From: Bacillota bacterium
GTDB taxonomy: Bacteria > Bacillota > Clostridia > Lachnospirales > Lachnospiraceae
Assembly (NCBI GenBank): GCA_023387655.1
Contig: JAEWHR010000127.1
Span: forward strand, 1 to 64,000
Length of the DNA stretch: 64,000 nucleotides
Reading direction: 5' to 3'
In this document: positions 9,838 through 18,712 of the stretch, in pieces
Numbering within the stretch: the stretch's first letter is position 1
Layout: each line of letters begins with the position of its first letter
The notes under the pieces: model-generated
The model's database searches: none
The model's input: the letters and a program-made list of their open reading frames with translations, nothing else
What the model was told of the DNA's origin: nothing
Made by a program: the position numbers and the translations under genes

Positions 9838-9945
9838 TAAATCTGTAAGCTAATTTAAATGTGTAATTAAAATACGTAAACTAATTAAAATAAGTAAACT
9901 AATTAAAATAAGTAAACTAATTAAATACATGAAAATACGTAAATG
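9838..9945. repeat. AT-rich 18-bp tandem repeat
   Basis: The gap 9749-10062 has no gene. It holds at least three tandem copies of TAAGTAAACTAATTAAAA and several degenerate partial copies on both sides, followed by the bidirectional terminator at 9965-10036. Confidence 0.6.
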
Positions 9946-9964
9946 ATTAAAATCAAGAAAAAAA

Positions 9965-10036
9965 TAAAGCGAGAATGATTTCATGGGAAAGGGCTTATTT
10001 AAGCCCTTAAGAAACATATGAATCATCTCGCCTTTG
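9965..10036. terminator. Bidirectional terminator between convergent genes
   Basis: Outer arms AAAGCGAGAATGATT (9966-9980) and AATCATCTCGCCTTT (10021-10035), plus an inner perfect stem AAGGGCTT/AAGCCCTT (9989-10008). A-rich and T-rich flanks lie on the two sides. It separates the + strand permease from the - strand ABC operon. Confidence 0.7.
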
Positions 10037-10062
10037 TTATTTATGAAAAGATAAAGCTAAGT

Positions 10063-11223
10063 TTAACATGCCTGAGTTTTTCTCTTTGTAACAGCTAATG
10101 AAATACCAAATATTGCAATAGCAAAACATAACTGAATAAGTATACCATAGATAACATCTTTTAAATCATTACCAACAAGTTCTGTATTTTTCCCTATAAG
10201 TTCATTGGTTATAACATACCAATAGGAAGGTAAAAATTTTGAAAAGTAAAGTACCTGTTTACTCATAACTGAATTAGGTACGAATACACCTCCTAAAAAG
10301 CATAGTCCAAGTGATACAGAGGTACTAAAAACAGAGACTGCTTCCTCAGAATTACTAAAAATACCGACAAGATAGGAAATGCTAAAACTAACAATAAGAA
10401 AGGAAAAGCTGTTCAGCAGATAATATCCATATACTCCGGAGTGAATCATGTCGGTTCCATATAGAATAAAAGGAAAGATCATAAGGATAATCCAAATAAT
10501 GATTGATACCATAATATTAGCAAGAGATAATTCGAGATTACGCTTTTTTAAGGAGAAGGATGCACAAACAGTTCGATTTTTCAAATCCTTTTCATTAAAG
10601 ATAATGAGTATTAAGCTAATGCAGGATATCAATATTGCTACCATAGGGTAAGGTAAGTATTGAAAATAATAATTATAGCTTGGTGCTTCCTCTAAACTAT
10701 GATTATCCAGTTGAATGTTTACGGATGCGTTAGTCTGCATAATTTCTTTGGCTTTTGTCATTGCTTCTGATGGTTCAAGTCCAAGGGCAAAATAAGTTTT
10801 TAAAAATCGTATAATTTGATCGAATTGTATATTAGCTAATGTTGTAACCCCGGCATCTGGTGCTTCTATAATTTCCAGCGGAATATCTTTTCCAGAAAAA
10901 AGGCCTTCTTCAAAACCAGCTGGGATAATGAGAATTTCATAAACACTATTAAAGTAAAGTTCATCTTGAAAAACCACAGGGTCATCTTCTAGTTCGGTTA
11001 ATTGATGAAGTTCACCAATATAACTTTTTAGTTCTATGCTGGTAGTTGATTGGTCACGGTCAATTACTGCAAGTTTAAGTTTTATGTCTTTAAAGTTAAT
11101 CTGATCTTCTGGAGAGCCACTTCGCACTGCAATAGAGGCAATACCCAAAAAGACAACCAGATTAATGACAATACTCCATTTATTTTTTGCTAATAATTTG
11201 AAAAATGTCTTAAATACTATCAT
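10063..11223 (-). CDS. ABC-2 type exporter permease (second subunit)
   Basis: 386 residues. One N-terminal membrane segment (about 15-35), a large extracytoplasmic domain (about 40-180), then five membrane segments up to the C-terminus: the classic ABC2_membrane_3 architecture (YhgE/NatB/YbhS type). GGAGG lies 7 nt before the start. It overlaps the end of the upstream permease gene by 14 bp, so the two are translationally coupled. With the ATPase at 12.4-13.3 kb it forms a three-gene exporter. Family members move drugs, sodium or bacteriocins, and the substrate here is not identifiable. Confidence 0.85.
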   Translation of the reverse strand: MIVFKTFFKLLAKNKWSIVINLVVFLGIASIAVRSGSPEDQINFKDIKLKLAVIDRDQSTTSIELKSYIGELHQLTELEDDPVVFQDELYFNSVYEILIIPAGFEEGLFSGKDIPLEIIEAPDAGVTTLANIQFDQIIRFLKTYFALGLEPSEAMTKAKEIMQTNASVNIQLDNHSLEEAPSYNYYFQYLPYPMVAILISCISLILIIFNEKDLKNRTVCASFSLKKRNLELSLANIMVSIIIWIILMIFPFILYGTDMIHSGVYGYYLLNSFSFLIVSFSISYLVGIFSNSEEAVSVFSTSVSLGLCFLGGVFVPNSVMSKQVLYFSKFLPSYWYVITNELIGKNTELVGNDLKDVIYGILIQLCFAIAIFGISLAVTKRKTQAC

Positions 11224-12352
11224 ATCGTTCCCTCCTGAGTATCAAAAAGCTTACGAAGATAAAGATTGCTGCAATGACAGCTAATGAGATGATATCATAA
11301 GTAAATCTAGAATAATCACTAAATACAGTGAGGCTATAGAAGGCATCTGTTATCAAGGCAGCAGGATTGATTCGATTTAAGATCGGAACATTTGCTTCTA
11401 TGATGTATTTAATGGTATCAATCATTAAACCACTTAGGAAACTAAATATTAAGCTGACGCCGGTAACAATAGAAATACGAAGTGTCTCATGACCTTTGCT
11501 TATTGATCCAACAAATTGACCATAAGAAATTCCTATCACGCTTCCTAGGAATACAGTAAGTAAGAAGAGAATCGGTTGATCTCCAATCGGTATACCTAGA
11601 ACAAACCTCAGGTAAAGCCAGACAACGGTGAGTTCAAGAAAATGAATGGTAATTGCAGCTGAGGAGTCAGCAAGGATCATTATTAATTTATTGGTCGGTG
11701 TAATGCATCTTCTTGCGGCTACCGTAGTTTGATTGCCCTGAATATCCATGCTATTGCTAAGTCCTAAGTAACTTCCGAACATACAAGCCATTGCAATTAA
11801 GGAATAGAAATATTGGATAAAACCATTGGTGTTCTTTCCATTCAATGAAACTTTTACAATATTTTGAGCTTCTGATTGTAGCAGTAAGATAGCTTTCGGG
11901 ATATCCTCAGGATTGTTTCTTGCAATATCTTCGATTGCTTTACTCATACGACTGTATTGATCTAGAAATTGTTTTAATATATTTGTCTGTAAGCCGCTGT
12001 CAGACACATAGAGTTCTACAGAATCTGACAATGTTAAAATTCCATTCACAGTTTCTTCGCTAAGCATCAGATCTGCTTCTTCCCTAGTTGTCTTCGTTAT
12101 TTCGAACATCGGGGTTTTATCATTATAAGTAACGGAGGAAAGTGTAGAAATTAGAATTTGATTTTCAGTAGATTCTTTCTCTGTTACGATTGCTACCGGA
12201 ATACTATTCATCACACCGAGATTTAACATGGCATCTCCAAAAGCTACACGAAACAGTGTACCAAGAATGAGAGGGAAGAAAAATGCCCAGAATAGAATGA
12301 TAGGAGTTTTTAAAAAGTATTTAATACGATATTTATATTGATGAAAAAACAT
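11210..12352 (-). CDS. ABC-2 type exporter permease (first subunit)
   Basis: 380 residues with the same layout as its downstream neighbour: membrane segment near residue 20, extracytoplasmic domain to about 175, then five to six membrane helices. The reading frame is open from a TTG at 12364, but the sequence GGAG-ATTATT-ATG makes 12352 the likely start. The two permeases are diverged paralogues and probably form a heterodimer served by the upstream ATPase. Gap to the ATPase gene is about 60 bp. No resistance-specific feature is visible. Confidence 0.85.
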   Translation of the reverse strand: MFFHQYKYRIKYFLKTPIILFWAFFFPLILGTLFRVAFGDAMLNLGVMNSIPVAIVTEKESTENQILISTLSSVTYNDKTPMFEITKTTREEADLMLSEETVNGILTLSDSVELYVSDSGLQTNILKQFLDQYSRMSKAIEDIARNNPEDIPKAILLLQSEAQNIVKVSLNGKNTNGFIQYFYSLIAMACMFGSYLGLSNSMDIQGNQTTVAARRCITPTNKLIMILADSSAAITIHFLELTVVWLYLRFVLGIPIGDQPILFLLTVFLGSVIGISYGQFVGSISKGHETLRISIVTGVSLIFSFLSGLMIDTIKYIIEANVPILNRINPAALITDAFYSLTVFSDYSRFTYDIISLAVIAAIFIFVSFLILRRERYDSI

Positions 12353-12414
12353 AATAATCTCCAATCTGCCGCCACCTTATGATTTTAGGAGACAGCTATA
12401 GTTAACCTTACTTC

Positions 12415-13347
12415 TCAATCTCTAAGTTCTTTTCCGGTTATTTCAAGGAAAACGTCATTTAGGGTAGGAAGTTCTGTATAGACACGTCCAAATGCCACTT
12501 CATTTGACTGAAGGTAGTTTAGGATTCGGATGAGGTTGTGTTTGCCACCGGTGCAACTAATTAGGAGCCGCTGATTGTCATAATCAACTCTATAAACATG
12601 AGGAAGCTCTTTGATATTCTCAAGATGCTTATCTTCTAACTCTAAGACCTCAATACAGATGGTCTCACCTGTCTTAATCATTGCTTTTAATTGTTCTTTC
12701 GTCCCTATTGCAATGGTTTTTCCTTTATCGAGGATAGCAACTCGACTACAGATTTGTTCCACTTCTTCCATATAGTGCGTGGTATAAATAATGGTTGCAC
12801 CCTTCTTATTTAAGTCAACAATCCCTTCTAATATACGATTTCTACTTTGTGGATCTACTGCAACTGTTGGTTCATCCAAGATAATTAACTCTGGCTTATG
12901 TGCTATGCCGCAAGCAATATTTAATCGACGCAATAAACCACCGGACAATTTCTTTGGATAAAATTTAATAAAATCCTCTAATCCAACAAATTCAATCGCT
13001 TCCATGACAAGTTTTTTTCTTTCGCTTTTATCCTTTACATACAAACCACAGAAATAATCGATATTATCATAAACAGTTAATTCGTTAAAAACAGCTACAT
13101 TTTGAAGAACAACTCCGATTTTACGTTTTAAATCGTAACTATCTGGTCTCATAGGTTTGCCAAATACTTCTATTTTTCCTTTATCAAAGTTTAGCAAGGC
13201 TAAGATGCATCCGATGGCGGTTGATTTACCAGAACCATTCGGACCGAGCAGTCCAAAAATTTCACCTTTCTCTATACTTAAGTTCAAGTGATCAAGAGCT
13301 AAGAGATCTTTATATCGTTTAACAAGATTTTCAACTTTAACGATCAT
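12415..13347 (-). CDS. ABC transporter ATP-binding protein (ABC-2 exporter)
   Basis: 310 residues. Walker A GPNGSGKST (about 34-42), Q-loop VVLQN, signature LSGGLLRRLNIACG (Q of LSGGQ replaced by L), Walker B LIILDEPT and an H-loop TTHYMEE. The final 85 residues form the regulatory extension common in CcmA/NatA/DrrA-type ATPases. It energises the two permeases encoded immediately downstream. GGAGG precedes the ATG by 7 nt. It is the first gene of the reverse-strand operon, so the promoter must lie in 13348-13745, shared with the divergent LysR gene. Confidence 0.9.
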   Translation of the reverse strand: MIVKVENLVKRYKDLLALDHLNLSIEKGEIFGLLGPNGSGKSTAIGCILALLNFDKGKIEVFGKPMRPDSYDLKRKIGVVLQNVAVFNELTVYDNIDYFCGLYVKDKSERKKLVMEAIEFVGLEDFIKFYPKKLSGGLLRRLNIACGIAHKPELIILDEPTVAVDPQSRNRILEGIVDLNKKGATIIYTTHYMEEVEQICSRVAILDKGKTIAIGTKEQLKAMIKTGETICIEVLELEDKHLENIKELPHVYRVDYDNQRLLISCTGGKHNLIRILNYLQSNEVAFGRVYTELPTLNDVFLEITGKELRD

Positions 13348-13475
13348 ATAACACCCTCCAAATTTAAGTTATAAAATGATTATAAAAGTATGCAACGGTA
13401 TTTGGTAGTGTTATCCGTCAATTCTTTATATGACATTTATCACATTTTTTAAATTGTAGGTTGGATTTTTGGCAT

Positions 13476-13505
13476 TTGATAATTTATCTGGATACACAGT
13501 ATAAT
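13476..13505 (+). promoter_or_regulatory. Candidate promoter for the LysR gene
   Basis: TTGATA (13476-13481), 18 bp, TATAAT (13500-13505). It lies 240 bp before the LysR start, so the leader would be long. The rest of 13348-13745 shows no gene or clear hairpin. Confidence 0.4.
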
Positions 13506-13745
13506 TTTTTTAGTCAATTTAGCATTCATTATGATATAGTAGATACAAATGATTTCGCAATTCTTAAAAAGTAATATTAGGGTAAGGCAGTATTTATCGA
13601 ATGCAAATTGAACCTATTATGATTGCAATACGATTGGAAAAGTATTTTGTTATACGCCAAAGAAAATAGAAAAATGAATTTACTAAGTTATGAAATATGA
13701 AGACATAAAAAGAAAAATAAGAAACGTTTTAGGAGGATAAAATAT

Positions 13746-14651
13746 ATGACATTACAACAGTTAAGATATGTAATCATGATTGCCGATTGCGGTTCCATGA
13801 ATGAGGCAGCAAAACAACTTTTCATCTCTCAACCTAGTCTTTCTGGTACTATAAAAGAACTGGAAGAAGAAATCGGCTTTGATATTTTTCTTAGATCCAA
13901 TCGAGGAATTGTAATAACTCCAGAAGGTGAGGAGTTCCTAACCTATGCGAAACAAGTATCGGAGCAGTATCGGTTATTAGAAGATAAGTATATCGAAAAG
14001 AAATCTAAGAAAAAATTCAGTGTTTCTATGCAGCATTATACCTTTGCAGTAAAGGCTTTTGTGGAGATGGTAAAGAAGGTTGGTATGGAGGAGTATGAGT
14101 TTGCGGTTCATGAAACTAAGACTTATGAAGTGATAGAAAACGTAAAGAATTTTAAAAGTGAACTAGGAGTACTTTATCTCAATGATTTTAATGAACAGGT
14201 TATGACCAAGGTGTTACGTGAGAATAGTCTTGAATTTGTAGAATTATTTCAATGCGATACCTACGTATATTTATGGTCAGGGCATCCGTTAGCAAACAAA
14301 GACATTATTTCGATGAAGGAATTAGAAGAATATCCATGTCTTGCGTTTGACCAAGGAAAGAACAATTCCTTCTATCTTGCAGAAGAAGTTAAGAGTACGT
14401 ATGATTATAAAAGAATCATTAAAGCAAATGATAGGGCTACTATACTAAATCTAATGATAGGTTTACTTGGGTATACCTTATGTTCTGGGATTATATGTGA
14501 GGAATTAAACGGTGATGATTATAAGACGGTTCCATTGGTAGAAAGTGAAACAATGAGGATTGGATATATTAAACGAAAAGGATCTATTATCAGTAGTAAT
14601 GGTGAGTTATATATTAAAGAGTTAATCAACTATCGAGACAAGGTGATATAG
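13746..14651 (+). CDS. LysR-family transcriptional regulator
   Basis: 301 residues. Residues 1-60 form the winged helix-turn-helix (LQQLRYVIMIADCGSMNEAA, then SQPSLSGTIKELEEEIG). Residues about 90-295 are the two-lobed effector-binding domain. AGGAGG precedes the ATG. The gene ends on a 17-bp palindrome (14647-14663) that fits the T-N11-A LysR box and sits just upstream of the promoter of the metNI operon, so control of that operon is the best guess. LysR proteins often sense sulfur metabolites such as O-acetylserine or homocysteine, but the effector here is unknown. It is on the same strand as its presumed target rather than divergent, which is less usual. Confidence 0.9.
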   Translation: MTLQQLRYVIMIADCGSMNEAAKQLFISQPSLSGTIKELEEEIGFDIFLRSNRGIVITPEGEEFLTYAKQVSEQYRLLEDKYIEKKSKKKFSVSMQHYTFAVKAFVEMVKKVGMEEYEFAVHETKTYEVIENVKNFKSELGVLYLNDFNEQVMTKVLRENSLEFVELFQCDTYVYLWSGHPLANKDIISMKELEEYPCLAFDQGKNNSFYLAEEVKSTYDYKRIIKANDRATILNLMIGLLGYTLCSGIICEELNGDDYKTVPLVESETMRIGYIKRKGSIISSNGELYIKELINYRDKVI

Positions 14652-14663
14652 GTTTAACCTATA
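14647..14663. promoter_or_regulatory. Candidate LysR operator
   Basis: TATAGGTTTAACCTATA is a perfect 17-bp palindrome with the T-N11-A signature of LysR-type regulators. It overlaps the stop codon of the LysR gene and ends 21 bp before the -35 of the downstream promoter, a usual activation-site position. Confidence 0.55.
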
Positions 14664-14684
14664 ACAGATTATTAGTTTTGAGTA

Positions 14685-14714
14685 TTAACACATTCTTTTT
14701 TTGGCTGTTATAAT
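14685..14714 (+). promoter_or_regulatory. Promoter of the leader peptide/metNI operon
   Basis: TTAACA (14685-14690), 18-bp spacer, TATAAT (14709-14714). Transcripts would start near 14721 and carry about 100 nt of leader before the small ORF at 14825. Confidence 0.6.
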
Positions 14715-14824
14715 AACAAACATAAGAAATACACAGATAAGAAATAAATAATAGTGCTCAAGTATTATTGTAAATTAATAATAACCTAATGAAGATATAC
14801 AAAACAACAGAAAGGAGAACTACG

Positions 14825-14935
14825 ATGCGTACTGTGATTTCAATTAATATGATGAATATGATGATGTGTTGCTATGGTGGTTGTATGTGTAATAACATGC
14901 CTGATACAGTGCGCTCAAAATCCGTTTTTTTGTAA
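14825..14935 (+). CDS. Met/Cys-rich leader peptide (putative attenuator ORF)
   Basis: A 36-codon ORF with an excellent ribosome site (AAAGGAG, 6-7 nt before ATG). Eight codons are Met and four are Cys, concentrated in the stretch MMNMMMCCYGGCMC at residues 9-22. A perfect terminator hairpin begins 35 nt after its stop, and the next gene is metN, an importer of methionine. This is the arrangement of a ribosome-mediated attenuator: low charged tRNA(Met) or tRNA(Cys) would stall the ribosome and change folding of the downstream RNA. I see one weak candidate antiterminator pairing, 14909-14916 with 14977-14984 (8 bp, three G-U). An alternative is a small Cys-rich metal-binding or modified peptide. 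It is too short for ordinary gene callers. Confidence 0.65.
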   Translation: MRTVISINMMNMMMCCYGGCMCNNMPDTVRSKSVFL

Positions 14936-14970
14936 GATTAGTGTTATATAAATCTGAAATAAGAACTAGG

Positions 14971-15008
14971 AAAACAGGGTGCATGAGTATGGTGCACCCT
15001 GTTTTTTT
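14971..15008 (+). terminator. Rho-independent terminator/attenuator before metN
   Basis: A perfect 13-bp stem: AAAACAGGGTGCA (14971-14983) with TGCACCCTGTTTT (14993-15005), 9-nt loop, and a T run to 15008. It lies between the leader ORF and metN with no second promoter obvious after it, so most transcription of the operon should have to pass it. Confidence 0.85.
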
Positions 15009-15143
15009 GTAGAATAGAAATTATGAGTGAAAGGTTTTAAATCTTAACTCAGCAAGTTTTATGTTAGCGCTGTATCCATAAACTTGATGACACATAATGT
15101 CTCACAAACAAGACAATAAAGCAGCGTAGAAATGAGGTTATAA

Positions 15144-16187
15144 ATGATTCGATTTGAAAATCTTAGCAAGACGTTTTCTTCCGGGGATAGGACAGTAGAT
15201 GCAGTTAAGAATGTTAACTTAACCATTGAAAAAGGGAAGATATATGGCATCATTGGTTTTTCAGGAGCAGGAAAGTCGACCCTTGTAAGGTGTATCAATT
15301 TATTAGAAAGACCAACGGAAGGCAAAGTTTTTATTGGTGATGTTGAACTCACCGCATTAAAGGGAAAAGAACTTAGAAAACAACGAAGAAAAATTGGTAT
15401 GATTTTTCAACACTTTAATTTGTTTTCGTCCAGAACGGTATTTCAGAATGTAGCTTATTCTCTAAAGTATCAGGGATTATCAAAAAAACAAATCGAGGAT
15501 AAAGTCAATGAGCTCCTAAAATTAGTAGGGCTTGAAGAAAAAGCAATGGAGTATCCATCGAAACTTTCTGGTGGACAAAAACAGAGGGTGGCAATCGCAA
15601 GAGCACTGGCGAATGATCCGGATATTTTACTTAGTGATGAGTCCACCAGTGCACTCGACCCACAAACTACAGTTTCAATATTAAACCTGTTGAAAGAAGT
15701 AAATCAAAAACTTGGTATCACAATCGTAATCATTACCCATGAGATGCAGGTGGTAAAAGAAATCTGTGATAGGGTAGCAGTTATGGAAAATGGTGAAGTT
15801 GTAGAAGAGGGAGATGTATTTAATATATTTGCAAATCCACGACAGAGGATAACAAAGAATTTTGTGGATAGTACCTCAAATCTTTCTAGAATCTATCATT
15901 ACATAGATGAGAAAGCAAAGATTACAGAATTAAAATCAGGGGAGTGTATTTTACGATTTAAGTACCTAGAGAGAAGTACTTCAGAGGCTCTCGTATCTCA
16001 GTTATCTAGAGAATTTGCATTGAACATTAATATCATTTTTGGAAACATTGAGTTAATTGGTGAAAATCCAATCGGTGGTTTGGTTTCTATCGTAAGTGGT
16101 AAGAAGGAAGATATTGATGGTGCAATAAAGTATTTACAAGAAAAAAATGTTGGAGTGGAGGTGATACTTGATGCAAGAGCTTCTTAA
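15144..16187 (+). CDS. metN: Methionine ABC transporter ATP-binding protein
   Basis: 347 residues. Walker A GFSGAGKST (Lys44), signature LSGGQKQRVAIARA (from residue 141), Walker B ILLSDESTSALDP and H-loop THEM. The C-terminal 90 residues match the NIL domain, which in MetN binds methionine and inhibits transport (trans-inhibition). It therefore senses cytosolic methionine or a close analogue. Together with metI and metQ it forms a complete MetNIQ importer for D/L-methionine and relatives. The start follows GAGGT. The next gene overlaps its 3' end. The operon sits behind a terminator with a Met/Cys-rich leader, consistent with a sulfur amino acid role. Confidence 0.93.
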   Translation: MIRFENLSKTFSSGDRTVDAVKNVNLTIEKGKIYGIIGFSGAGKSTLVRCINLLERPTEGKVFIGDVELTALKGKELRKQRRKIGMIFQHFNLFSSRTVFQNVAYSLKYQGLSKKQIEDKVNELLKLVGLEEKAMEYPSKLSGGQKQRVAIARALANDPDILLSDESTSALDPQTTVSILNLLKEVNQKLGITIVIITHEMQVVKEICDRVAVMENGEVVEEGDVFNIFANPRQRITKNFVDSTSNLSRIYHYIDEKAKITELKSGECILRFKYLERSTSEALVSQLSREFALNINIIFGNIELIGENPIGGLVSIVSGKKEDIDGAIKYLQEKNVGVEVILDARAS

Positions 16188-16851
16188 TGAATATTTTCCA
16201 AATCTAATGTCAAAGCTTCCTGCTTTTTATGAAAGTATTTTTGAGACGTTAGAGATGATTATAAGATCAGGGGTATTTATCTTTTTTATAGGATTGTTTT
16301 TAGGAATCGTATTAACCGTTACAAAAAAGAATGGTATCCTTCAAAATCTGGTTATTTATCAGATTCTAGATAAGTTAGTTAATTTTTTTCGCTCCATTCC
16401 ATTTATTATTCTACTGGCTGGTCTGATTCAGCTTACACGATTAATATCAGGAACAGCAATTGGAGTGAAAGGGGCAATCGTTCCATTGATCTTTGGTACA
16501 TCACCATTCTTTGCAAGACAAGTGGAGACAGCTCTTGCAGAAATGAATCCAGGTTTAATCGAAGCCGCACAGGCAATGGGGAGTGGACCAATTGAAATTA
16601 TTTTTCGGGTATTGTTAAAGGAATGTATTCCTGGTTTAGTTAGAGCAACTACAATAACTGTGATTAACTTGATAAGTTTAACCGCAATGGCGGGAGCTAT
16701 CGGTGCAGGAGGACTTGGCGACTTTGCAATTAGGTTTGGTCATCAGCGTAATCAAACAGATGTTACATATGCAACAGTGGTTGTCTTAGCCCTACTGGTA
16801 AGCGCTATTCAGATAGTAGGTAACACAATATCAAGAAAAAGTACACATTAG
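16171..16851 (+). CDS. metI: Methionine ABC transporter permease
   Basis: 226 residues with five to six membrane segments and the EAA loop EAAQAMGSGPIEIIFRVLL, which contacts the ATPase. It matches MetI of the methionine uptake transporter family. The frame is also open from a TTG at 16168, but GGAGGTGA sits 6-9 nt upstream of the ATG at 16171. It overlaps the last 17 bp of metN, indicating translational coupling. It is followed after 12 bp by the dehydrogenase gene, which separates it from the binding-protein gene metQ. That order (N, I, dehydrogenase, Q) is unusual. Confidence 0.92.
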   Translation: MQELLNEYFPNLMSKLPAFYESIFETLEMIIRSGVFIFFIGLFLGIVLTVTKKNGILQNLVIYQILDKLVNFFRSIPFIILLAGLIQLTRLISGTAIGVKGAIVPLIFGTSPFFARQVETALAEMNPGLIEAAQAMGSGPIEIIFRVLLKECIPGLVRATTITVINLISLTAMAGAIGAGGLGDFAIRFGHQRNQTDVTYATVVVLALLVSAIQIVGNTISRKSTH

Positions 16852-16863
16852 GAGATGAAAGTT

Positions 16864-17820
16864 ATGGCAAAGCCAAGAAAAGTCATTATTATTGGAGCAG
16901 GGCATGTGGGTTCTCATGCAGGATATGCATTAGCAGAGCAAGGGCTTGCAGAGGAAATCGTCTTTATTGATATCGATAAAGAAAAAGCGAAGGCTCAGGC
17001 ACTGGATATCTATGATGCAACAGTATATCTACCACACAGAGTGAAGCTAAAATCAGGAGATTATAGTGATGCAATCGATGCTGATCTTATTGTGATTGCG
17101 GTAGGAACCAATCCAGATAAAAACAAGGGAGAAACTAGAATGAGTACCCTTACGAACACAGCTCTCATTATAAAAGAAGTGGCTGGGCATATTAAGAGCT
17201 CTGGTTTTGAGGGTATCATTGTTAGTATTTCAAATCCAGCGGATGTCATTGCACATTATTTGCAACATTTGCTTCAGTATCCATCAAACAAAATCATCTC
17301 AACAAGCACGGTATTAGATTCTGCTAGACTTAGAAGGGCAATTGCCGATGCTGTAGGTATTGATCAAAAATCAATTAATGGCTATGTCCTTGGAGAACAC
17401 GGAGAGAGCCAGATGGTTGCTTGGTCAACGGTATCCATTGGTGGTAAGTCAATCTTTGAGTTAATCCAAGAGAAACCTGAGAAATATGGACAGCTTGAAC
17501 TTTCTAAACTAGCAGATGAGGCTAGATTAGGGGGATGGCATATCTTAGGTGGAAAAGGTTCGACGGAATTTGGGATTGGTGCAGCACTGGCGGAGGTAGC
17601 TAGAGCAATCTTCTCAGATGAGAAGAAGGTGCTTCCGGTATCTACCCTCTTAAATGGAGAGTATGGTCAGCAGGATGTGTATGCATCTGTTCCGACGGTA
17701 CTTGGTATCCATGGTGTGGAAGAGATCATTGAACTCAACCTAACACCAGAGGAAAAGGAAAAATTCGATGCTTCTTGTAAGACTATGAAAGAAAACTTTG
17801 AATATGCATTGACGCTGTAA
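16864..17820 (+). CDS. L-2-hydroxyacid dehydrogenase (LDH/MDH family)
   Basis: 318 residues, NAD-binding GAGHVG at 11-16. All LDH-family catalytic residues are present: Arg in GETR (Arg92), Asp152 and Arg155 in DSAR, and His179 in GEHGES. The specificity loop differs from true lactate dehydrogenase: the usual Gln-Lys-Pro before GETR reads NPDKNK with two extra residues, and the ATYYGI region reads STEFGI. That suggests a bulkier 2-hydroxy acid such as hydroxyisocaproate or 2-hydroxy-4-methylthiobutanoate, which is inference. AGGAG places the start at ATG 16864, not 16855. Its position between metI and metQ ties it to the imported substrate. Confidence 0.85.
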   Translation: MAKPRKVIIIGAGHVGSHAGYALAEQGLAEEIVFIDIDKEKAKAQALDIYDATVYLPHRVKLKSGDYSDAIDADLIVIAVGTNPDKNKGETRMSTLTNTALIIKEVAGHIKSSGFEGIIVSISNPADVIAHYLQHLLQYPSNKIISTSTVLDSARLRRAIADAVGIDQKSINGYVLGEHGESQMVAWSTVSIGGKSIFELIQEKPEKYGQLELSKLADEARLGGWHILGGKGSTEFGIGAALAEVARAIFSDEKKVLPVSTLLNGEYGQQDVYASVPTVLGIHGVEEIIELNLTPEEKEKFDASCKTMKENFEYALTL

Positions 17821-17873
17821 AGTAAAAGAAATATAGGAAATGAAAAAGATTGAAATAGAAAAGGGGTAGTTTT

Positions 17874-18704
17874 ATGAGAAATTTAAAAAAATTAGGTGTT
17901 TTAGCATTAGGATTAACTTTGGCTTTTTCAGTAGCTGGATGTGCAAAAAAAGAAGATGCCAATAAGGGTAATACAGTAGTTAAAGTTGGTGTAGTTGGAG
18001 AGTCAAATGAAATGTGGACTCCTGTCATTGAAGAACTAAAAAAAGAAGGAATAGAGATTCAGTTAGTGTCATTTACGGAGTATAGCACTCCAAATGCTGC
18101 TCTCGATGGCGGAGAAGTAGATTTAAATGCATTCCAGCATTATGCTTATCTAAATAAAGAAAAAGAAAACTATGGATATAAGATTGATTCAATTGGTGAT
18201 ACATTCATTTCAGCAATGAACATTTATTCTAAGAAAATAACTAATTTAAGTGAAATAAAAGAAGGAGATAAGGTAGCTGTTCCAAATGATGCAACAAACG
18301 GAGGTAGAGCATTAAAGGTTCTTGAAGCAGCAGCTCTCATTGAGTTAAATCCTGATGCAGGTGATAGCCCAGAGGTAAAGGATATTACTGCAAATCCATT
18401 TAATCTTGAATTAGTAGAAGTAGATGCAGCAAATGTATATGCGTTACTTCCAGATGTAACAATTGCGGTTATTAATTGTAACTATGCTTTAGATAATGGT
18501 TTAAACCCAGGAGAAGATGCCTTATTCCAAGACAGTGTAAGTATTTATGCAGGGAAGAATTATGTGAATTTGATAGCAGCAAGAAGTGAAGATTTAGATA
18601 ATGAAGTATTTAAAAAGGTTGTAGCAGCATATCAATCAGATGCAGTAAAAGAAGTTTATGCGGATACCTTTAAGGGCTCGTACTTAGCTGCATGGGAGGA
18701 GTAA
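17874..18704 (+). CDS. metQ: Methionine-binding lipoprotein (NlpA/MetQ family)
   Basis: 276 residues with a lipoprotein signal peptide and lipobox VAGC (lipidated Cys23), followed by the NlpA lipoprotein fold: VKVGVVGESNEMW, then FTEYSTPNAALDGGEVDLNAFQHYAYL, VAVPNDATNGGRAL and the late stretch YVNLIAARSED. It is anchored outside the membrane and delivers substrate to MetNI. Family members bind L- and D-methionine, some bind dipeptides, and hydroxy analogues are conceivable. AAAGGGG precedes the ATG. A perfect 12-bp hairpin after its stop may stabilise the transcript, as is common for abundant binding proteins. Confidence 0.92.
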   Translation: MRNLKKLGVLALGLTLAFSVAGCAKKEDANKGNTVVKVGVVGESNEMWTPVIEELKKEGIEIQLVSFTEYSTPNAALDGGEVDLNAFQHYAYLNKEKENYGYKIDSIGDTFISAMNIYSKKITNLSEIKEGDKVAVPNDATNGGRALKVLEAAALIELNPDAGDSPEVKDITANPFNLELVEVDAANVYALLPDVTIAVINCNYALDNGLNPGEDALFQDSVSIYAGKNYVNLIAARSEDLDNEVFKKVVAAYQSDAVKEVYADTFKGSYLAAWEE

Positions 18705-18712
18705 ATTCTTTC

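Noticed and set aside
9838..9945. Origin-like iterons
   Set aside because: AT-rich tandem repeat only; no DnaA-box cluster or replication gene nearby.
14715..15143. SAM (S-box) riboswitch or T-box upstream of metN
   Set aside because: No S-box core or T-box AGGGTGG-type sequence seen; the leader ORF plus terminator explains the region better.
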